Shown here piece by piece: positions 22,297-27,356 of a stretch of DNA of 27,356 nt. The position numbers were made by a program, and so were the translations under genes. Each line of letters starts with the position of its first letter. The stretch's first letter is position 1. The DNA is from an uncultured Eubacteriales bacterium. GTDB taxonomy: Bacteria > Bacillota > Clostridia > Oscillospirales > Oscillospiraceae. The stretch covers positions 1 through 27,356 of the forward strand of contig USEU01000025.1 of the NCBI GenBank assembly GCA_900553805.1, given 5' to 3'. The notes under the pieces are model-generated. The model worked only from the letters and a program-made list of their open reading frames with translations, made no database searches and was not told where the DNA came from.

Positions 22297-23709
22297 TTAC
22301 AGGCCCAGGGCCTTGCGCCAGGTCTGGATGTAGCTCTTGGCCTGGGCCTCGGTGCTGCCCTCGGCGGCCATGCGCAGCAGCGGCTCGGTGCCGGAGAAGC
22401 GGCAGATGACCCAGCTTCCGTCGGTAAAGTAGACCTTGCAGCCATCCTCGCGGCTGACGTGGTCGATTTCTGCGCCGAAGTCCGGCAGCTGCTTCTGCAC
22501 GAACAGCACATCCTTCAGCTCTTCCTTGCGCTCCGGGCGCATGGTGAAGGAGGTATCCTCATAATAGAGCTTGCCGTATTTCTCGGTAATTTCCCGGTAG
22601 AGCTGGGAAACGGACTTTTCGGTGACTGCCAGCATTTCCACCAGCAGGGCGGCGGCATAGATGCCGTCCTTGCCCGCGATATGGCCCCGCACGGCCAGGC
22701 CGCCGGAGGACTCGCCGCCGATGATGGCGCCGGTCTCGGCCATCTTGGCGGAGATGAACTTGAAGCCCACGGGGACCTCATAGCACTTTTCGCCGAAGTC
22801 CGCCGCCACCCGGTCCAGCAGGTGGGTGGTGGAATTGTTGCGCACGCAGGGGCCGGTCCAGCCCCGGTATTTCAGCAGGTAGTAGTACAGCAGCACCAGC
22901 AGCGTATTGGCGGGAACGTAATTGCCGTTCTCATCGATCACGCCCAGGCGGTCGGCGTCGCCGTCGGTGGCAACGCCCAGACTGCAATGGTTATCCAGCA
23001 CATAATTGCTCAGCAGGCCCAGGGTGCCCTCGCTGGGAGCGGGCATCTTGCCGCCGAACAGCGTGTCATGCTGCTCATGGATCACGTCCACATCGCACCG
23101 GCAGGTGAGCAGGATGGTACGCAGGCTGCTCTGGCTGACGCCGTACATGGGGTCGATGGCGATGCGCAGGTGGGAATTCTTGATTTTATCCACATCCACA
23201 AACTGCAGGATGCTGTCGATATACTCGTTGAAGGGGTAGATCTCGGTGATCAGCCCCTGCTGCATGGCCTGCTCATAGTCCACGCTGGGGATATGCTCCG
23301 GGTCGACCTGCTGGATGTGGGCCTCGATCTTGGCGGTGACGGTCTGATCGGCATCCCGGCCGCCGGAGGTGAATACCTTGATGCCATTGTAGATGGCGGG
23401 GTTATGGCTGGCGGTGACGGCCATGCCATAGGGCAGCTCCAGCTGCTTGACGGTGAACATGATCAGCGGCGTGGGAGAGGAACGGTTGACCACCATGGGG
23501 TGGAATCCATAGCCTGCCAGCACCTCTGCCGCCCAGTGGGCAGCCTCCTTGGACAGGAAGCGGCGGTCATAGCCCACGCAGACCTTCGCACCCTCCAGGC
23601 CCTCGGACTTCATCAGGCCGCACAGCCCGGCGGCCACCAGTCGGATATTTGCCTTGGTAAATTCATCGGCGATGACTGCCCGCCAGCCGCCGGTACCAAA
23701 TTTGATCAT
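22297..23709 (-). CDS. Phosphohexomutase (alpha-D-phosphohexomutase superfamily)
   Basis: 470 aa, cytoplasmic. Four active-site loops are intact: phospho-serine Ser101 in TASHNP, the magnesium loop DGDADR (249-254), the sugar-specificity loop GGESSGG (331-337), and the phosphate-binding RFSGTEPLLR near residue 443. The substrate within the superfamily (glucose, mannose or GlcNAc phosphate) cannot be fixed by motif. It starts 12 bases after the phosphorylase stop, so both are one transcript. A chitobiose phosphorylase would make GlcNAc-1-phosphate, and this enzyme would be expected to give GlcNAc-6-phosphate. Vibrio chitobiose operons also place such a mutase next to the phosphorylase. Confidence 0.92.
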   Translation of the reverse strand: MIKFGTGGWRAVIADEFTKANIRLVAAGLCGLMKSEGLEGAKVCVGYDRRFLSKEAAHWAAEVLAGYGFHPMVVNRSSPTPLIMFTVKQLELPYGMAVTASHNPAIYNGIKVFTSGGRDADQTVTAKIEAHIQQVDPEHIPSVDYEQAMQQGLITEIYPFNEYIDSILQFVDVDKIKNSHLRIAIDPMYGVSQSSLRTILLTCRCDVDVIHEQHDTLFGGKMPAPSEGTLGLLSNYVLDNHCSLGVATDGDADRLGVIDENGNYVPANTLLVLLYYYLLKYRGWTGPCVRNNSTTHLLDRVAADFGEKCYEVPVGFKFISAKMAETGAIIGGESSGGLAVRGHIAGKDGIYAAALLVEMLAVTEKSVSQLYREITEKYGKLYYEDTSFTMRPERKEELKDVLFVQKQLPDFGAEIDHVSREDGCKVYFTDGSWVICRFSGTEPLLRMAAEGSTEAQAKSYIQTWRKALGL

Positions 23710-23721
23710 AATGCGCTCTCC

Positions 23722-26103
23722 TTATCCCATTACAACTTCAATATTTGCCACGCTGCCCGGCTGCTGCACCGGGATGCGGTCCACCTCCGCGCCGTTGAGC
23801 TTTACGGAGGCCACGCCCTTCTCCACGCCCTTGGGGTTGGTCACATGGATGTGGTACTGCGCGCCGCGCCACTTGCGGTCCACGGAGAATTCCTTCCAGT
23901 CGGCGGGGATGCAGGGATCCACCGTCAGGCTGTCATAATCCGGCCGGATGCCCAGCATGTACTGGGTGGCGGCATAGTAGGCCCAGCCGGAGGAGCCGGT
24001 CATAAAGGGATGATGGGCCTCGCCGAAGGTGGTATGATCCTTGCCGGAAACGAACTGGCAATAGGTGTAAGGCTCTGCCAGACGGGTCTCGATGTTGTCA
24101 TTTTGCAGGGCGGGGCACAGGGAATTATAGAATTTCATGGCGCGGCTGCCCCGGCCCAGGATGGCCTCAGCGCACCAGGCCCAGGGGTTGGGATGGCTGA
24201 AGATGGCGCCGTTCTCCTTCAGGCCCGGATACACCCGGGTAACAAAGCCGATGGAGTCATCCGGCACAGTGAAGCAGGGGGCATTGAGCATCAGGCCGTA
24301 CTGGGTGAACAGGTACTCATCCACCGCGTCCATGGCGGCCTTGCCGTGCTCCGCGTCCGCCACGCCGGACAGGACTGCCCAGGTGTTGCTCTCCATGTGC
24401 ACCCGTCCCTCGGTATCGTTCTGGGTGCCGATCTTGCGGTTCTGGGCGGTGATGCCACGGATATACCACTTGCCGTCCCACAGCACCTTTTCGCTGACGG
24501 CCTTGACCTGCTGAGCCATGGCGGTGTAGTGGGCAGCGTCCTCCCGGCGGCCAAGCTTTTCCGCCAGGGCGATGAAGTTCAGCAGCGCCCAGTGGTGCAG
24601 GAAGCTGACCATGGCGCTCTCGCCGCCGCCCAGGTTCAGGCAGTCGTTCCAGTCCGCCCGCAGGCCCTTGCAGATGCCGTTGATGCCCACCTGGCGGGCG
24701 GAGAAGTCCAGGATGCGCTTCATATGCTCATAGACGGTGCCCTCACCACCGTCGGCATAGGTGATCACCTCGTCGGCAAAGCTCAGCTCGCCGGTCTCCT
24801 TGATGTAGGAGACAATGCTGCCCACCAGCCACAGCGCGTCGTCGGCGCAGGCATCCTTGATGCCGTGGACGATGCTGCTCTTATCCGGGGTGGGGACCAC
24901 GGTGGGGGACTTGAAGGACTGCTGCTTTTCGTCCGGCTCGAACCAGCGCGGCTCAAACAGGTGCAGGCCGTAGCCCTCGGTGGTCAGCGCCCGCAGCAGC
25001 TCCACAATGCGGCTGCGGCACTTGGCGGGATTGGAATGGGGAATGGTCATGGCGTCCTGGGCGGTATCCCGGTAGCCCAGGCCCACCCGGCCGCCCACCT
25101 CGATGAAGGAGGTGAACCGGGAGAACATGACGTTGATCTCGCTCTGATACAGGTTCCAGATATTCAGCTCGGTATTCATGCCCTCGTTGGGGGTATGGAC
25201 CTGGAGGCAGCTCAGCTTCTCGTCCCAAATCTCTGCCGTGCGGGCAAAGTCCTCGGCGCACTTGGCGGAGGAATACTTCCGGCGCATGGCCTTGCCGGCC
25301 TCGATGCCGCCCTCGCCCAGCAGATAGATCAGCTCCACCTGCTCGCCGGGCTGCAAAACCAGCTTTTTGCGCAGGCAGCCGCAGTGGTTGCCGCCCTTCT
25401 GGAAGCTGCCATGGCACTCGCCGCTCTCCACCACGATGGGGTTGCGCTCGGAGCGGTAATGGCCGATGAAGGTATCGCGCAGGCAGTCGAAGCCGTCGGG
25501 GGTGAAATTGGAGGTAAAAAACTGGTAGCCGGTTTCTTCATAATAAAGGTCATGCTCGATCACGCCGTCCTCATACCGGCTTCCGGCGGCGTACAGGCTC
25601 ATCTGGAAATTCTGGTTGTCCATGGCGATCTGATGGAAGCTGAATTCCAGATAGGAGAATACGGACAGGTCACGCACCCGGTCGGTATCGTTGCGCAGGG
25701 TGACCCGCCAGATCTCCACCGGGTCGTCCACCGCCACGAACAGGGTCTGCTCGGCGTCGATGCCGGAATAATCACAGTGATACTTGCTGAAACTCAGGCC
25801 GTGGCGGCAGGAATAGTGCTCCTTGGGCTTGCCCACGGGCTGCCAGGACACCGTCCAGTAGTCGCCGCTCTCATTGTCCCGCAGGTAGACGTAGTGGCCG
25901 GGGCCGTCCATGGGGACGCCGTTGGGGCGGAAGCGGGTGATCCGATGGTATTCCGGGGATTTGTAAAGCAGATAACCCCCGGCGGTGTGGTTGAACACAC
26001 CGTACATATCTTTTAATCCAATATAGTTTGTCCAGGAAACAGGAACATCCACCCGGTCGATGACATACTCCCGGTTGGCGTTGTCGAAGTAACCATAGCG
26101 CAT
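23722..26103 (-). CDS. chbP: GH94 glycoside phosphorylase, probable N,N'-diacetylchitobiose phosphorylase
   Basis: 793 aa, cytoplasmic, full length for GH94. It uses phosphate to split a beta-1,4 disaccharide into a sugar-1-phosphate and a free sugar. The N-terminus (MRYGYFDNANREYVI), FIEVGGRVGLGYRDTAQDA (333-351) and GICKGLRADWNDCLNLGGG (476-494, holding the catalytic acid in DWND, 484-487) are as in Vibrio chitobiose phosphorylase as I remember it. Phosphate contacts are expected at His637 (FSHPNPWAW) and Thr702-Gly703 (TGSSGW). Cellobiose or cellodextrin specificity is the main alternative. ATG at 26101-26103 with AGGAGG. First gene of a two-gene unit with the mutase. Confidence 0.88.
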   Translation of the reverse strand: MRYGYFDNANREYVIDRVDVPVSWTNYIGLKDMYGVFNHTAGGYLLYKSPEYHRITRFRPNGVPMDGPGHYVYLRDNESGDYWTVSWQPVGKPKEHYSCRHGLSFSKYHCDYSGIDAEQTLFVAVDDPVEIWRVTLRNDTDRVRDLSVFSYLEFSFHQIAMDNQNFQMSLYAAGSRYEDGVIEHDLYYEETGYQFFTSNFTPDGFDCLRDTFIGHYRSERNPIVVESGECHGSFQKGGNHCGCLRKKLVLQPGEQVELIYLLGEGGIEAGKAMRRKYSSAKCAEDFARTAEIWDEKLSCLQVHTPNEGMNTELNIWNLYQSEINVMFSRFTSFIEVGGRVGLGYRDTAQDAMTIPHSNPAKCRSRIVELLRALTTEGYGLHLFEPRWFEPDEKQQSFKSPTVVPTPDKSSIVHGIKDACADDALWLVGSIVSYIKETGELSFADEVITYADGGEGTVYEHMKRILDFSARQVGINGICKGLRADWNDCLNLGGGESAMVSFLHHWALLNFIALAEKLGRREDAAHYTAMAQQVKAVSEKVLWDGKWYIRGITAQNRKIGTQNDTEGRVHMESNTWAVLSGVADAEHGKAAMDAVDEYLFTQYGLMLNAPCFTVPDDSIGFVTRVYPGLKENGAIFSHPNPWAWCAEAILGRGSRAMKFYNSLCPALQNDNIETRLAEPYTYCQFVSGKDHTTFGEAHHPFMTGSSGWAYYAATQYMLGIRPDYDSLTVDPCIPADWKEFSVDRKWRGAQYHIHVTNPKGVEKGVASVKLNGAEVDRIPVQQPGSVANIEVVMG

Positions 26104-26141
26104 TACAAAATCCTCCTGTTTTGAGCGTTTCGGGTGTCTTC

Positions 26142-26170
26142 AGTATACCCCAAAGCCGCCCCGGTTGGAA
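26142..26170 (-). promoter_or_regulatory. Candidate promoter of the phosphorylase-mutase operon
   Basis: -10 TATACT (26142-26147, 5 of 6) with a poor -35 TTCCAA (26165-26170, 3 of 6), spacer 17, about 38 bases upstream of the start. The weak -35 suggests activation by the LysR protein or the YesN-type regulator. Confidence 0.5.
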
Positions 26171-26263
26171 AGGCCTAAAAATGCAGCTTCTTGTCTATCC
26201 TTGTCCGCTTTTCCTCCGAGTGAACAAAAATCCCCCCGGCTGCCCGTGCTTCCTTTGGAGAAA

Positions 26264-26300
26264 GCGGCAAATCGCCGCGGCGGCATCCGCCCATGCCGCC
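26264..26300 (-). terminator. Tandem hairpins after the LysR gene
   Basis: Directly after the LysR stop, GGCGGCAT/ATGCCGCC (26293-26300 with 26279-26286) is followed by GCGGC/GCCGC (26274-26278 with 26264-26268) and then TTTCTCC. The T run is short, so termination may be partial. Confidence 0.6.
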
Positions 26301-27149
26301 TCAAAAGGTCCCGGCCTCCGCCAGCTGCAAAAAGGCGTGCACAACAGGGCGCGGCGGCTCTCCCTTCCGCCAGATAAGCAAGATCTTTGTTTTCAGGGCA
26401 TCCTCCGCAATGGGGCAGATGTGCAGCCCGCCGCACAGCTGCTGCATGGACCGGGGAAAAATGGCAGTGCCCAGGCCCGCCTCCACCCACTGCGTCGCGG
26501 ACCGGGCATCGTCGCACAGGCAGAACACCTCCGGCTCCAGGCCCTGGACGTGGAAAGCATCCAGAAGGAACCGCTCATAGCGCCGGTAGAGGATCAGCGG
26601 GCAGTCCGCCAAGTCACGGAGGCGGAGCGCGCCGGGTGCGAAGGGCAAAGCGGAGACGGCGATCATCGGCTCCTCCCGCAGCACCAGGTGCTCCACCTCA
26701 TCCAGCCGCAGGGGGGTGCGCACCACGGACAGGTCAATGATCCCGTTGAGCAGGAGCGTATACATGGAGAAGCTGGAGCCGTCATGTACCTCAAAGTGCA
26801 CCGTCGGATTCCGGCGGGAAAAAACAGAGATGAGCGGCATCACGGGGACGACGGTGGTGGAGGTCATGCCCAGCCGCAGCACCTGCCGCTGGCCGATCTG
26901 GCTGACCTCCAGCTTGGCAGAGTCCGCGAACCGCAGCAACTCCCCGGCCCGCTGGTACAGCAGCTCCCCTGCCTCCGTAAGGCTCACGCCCTGGCGACTC
27001 CGCTGAAACAGCTGCACCCCCAGCTCCTCCTCCAGCCCCCGCAGCTGACAGCTCAGGGGCGGCTGAGAGAGATGCAGCTGCCTGGCGGCTTCGCTGATGC
27101 TGCCGGTCTCGGCGATCTTGCGGAAATATCCCAGCTGTCGGATGTCCAT
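26301..27149 (-). CDS. LysR-family transcriptional regulator
   Basis: 282 aa. Residues 1-60 are the LysR winged helix: MDIRQLGYFRKIAETGSISEAARQLHLSQPPLSCQ with the recognition helix around 30-45. Residues ~88-282 are the periplasmic-binding-protein-like effector domain, starting VLRLGMTSTTVVPVMPLI. ATG at 27147-27149 with TGGAGGTG upstream. It lies upstream of, and on the same strand as, the phosphorylase gene, 197 bases apart with hairpins between. LysR genes usually control a divergent neighbour, which here would lie beyond the right edge, so a link to the sugar genes is only a possibility. Confidence 0.94.
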   Translation of the reverse strand: MDIRQLGYFRKIAETGSISEAARQLHLSQPPLSCQLRGLEEELGVQLFQRSRQGVSLTEAGELLYQRAGELLRFADSAKLEVSQIGQRQVLRLGMTSTTVVPVMPLISVFSRRNPTVHFEVHDGSSFSMYTLLLNGIIDLSVVRTPLRLDEVEHLVLREEPMIAVSALPFAPGALRLRDLADCPLILYRRYERFLLDAFHVQGLEPEVFCLCDDARSATQWVEAGLGTAIFPRSMQQLCGGLHICPIAEDALKTKILLIWRKGEPPRPVVHAFLQLAEAGTF

Positions 27150-27251
27150 TGCTTCACCTCCATAAAGCCGGTCACGGCCTTTTCGTCTGAATCATCTTCT
27201 GCGATACAAAAATAATATAACGCCGGTACGAAAACGATATTATTCATATCT

Positions 27252-27280
27252 ATCATACTGTGCTATACTATCTCTGTCAA
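27252..27280 (-). promoter_or_regulatory. LysR gene promoter
   Basis: Perfect -35 TTGACA (27275-27280) and -10 TATGAT (27252-27257, 5 of 6) with a 17-base spacer. The leader of about 95 bases to the start codon is AT-rich and contains no further hairpin I can support. Confidence 0.8.
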
Positions 27281-27304
27281 CAAAATATGACAACAAAATA
27301 TAAG

Positions 27305-27356
27305 GGCAACACCGCACAATTTGGCAAGAAGCCCCAGCCTGGATTTTTGGCTCAAT
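27305..27356. mobile_element. Left end of a third copy of the 161-bp MITE-like element (cut by the window edge)
   Basis: All 52 bases are identical to 15581-15632, the left end of the complete copy, beginning with the terminal inverted repeat GGCAACACCGC. It sits just upstream of the LysR promoter. Confidence 0.88.

Noticed and set aside
22246-26016. A very long plus-strand open frame (over 1,200 codons) opposite the mutase and phosphorylase genes, and similar long frames opposite metG, the dap genes and the exporter
   Set aside because: They are low-complexity (rich in His, Gln, Gly, Leu, Val), match no family, and mirror well-supported genes on minus. GC-rich codon use on one strand removes stops from the other.
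26110-26135. Possible cre (CcpA) site near the phosphorylase promoter
   Set aside because: The best match around GAAACGCTCA has about three mismatches to the cre consensus, too weak to claim.

Overview
The window reads as chromosomal DNA of a GC-rich gut-type member of the Clostridia, most likely Oscillospiraceae-like. Pointers are a Met T-box on metG, CUT1 sugar permeases without their own ATPase, a YesM/YesN-type two-component pair, a YtrA-type GntR/ABC operon, and several families of short palindromic repeats of the kind that litter those genomes. Almost every gene is on the minus strand; only the GntR-ABC-permease operon (12461-15555) is on plus. Both ends of the window stop inside the same 161-bp repeat, so it looks like a whole assembly contig broken at a repeat.

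Layout. 1-2340: metG with its terminator, T-box leader (AUG specifier) and promoter. 2356-8121: a tight minus-strand run that begins with an unusual cytoplasmic ParB-like/BMP fusion, then a metallophosphoesterase, a DUF2461 protein, and dapA-dapB-dapF (diaminopimelate/lysine synthesis). 8401-12067: a heterodimeric ABC exporter whose upstream subunit has the degenerate Walker B typical of such pairs. 12068-12460: divergent regulatory region holding a paired-hairpin repeat. 12461-15555: GntR regulator, ABC ATPase and a large permease. 15518-15960: repeat debris, a complete 161-bp MITE-like element, a strong two-way terminator, and a small structured RNA candidate with its own promoter and terminator.

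16072-27149 is one functional block. In transcription order it holds a LysR regulator, a GH94 phosphorylase that closely resembles N,N'-diacetylchitobiose phosphorylase, a phosphohexomutase, a terminator, a YesM-like sensor kinase, a paired-hairpin repeat, a sugar-binding protein, two permeases and a YesN-like response regulator. The proposed logic is: sense and import a GlcNAc disaccharide, split it with phosphate to GlcNAc-1-P plus GlcNAc, and move the phosphate from C1 to C6 by the mutase.

The observations I find most worth a second look are the ParB-like/BMP fusion, the structured RNA at 15832-15943, the covarying paired-hairpin repeat family at 12174-12364 and 20256-20489, and the nearly fully palindromic 161-bp element.
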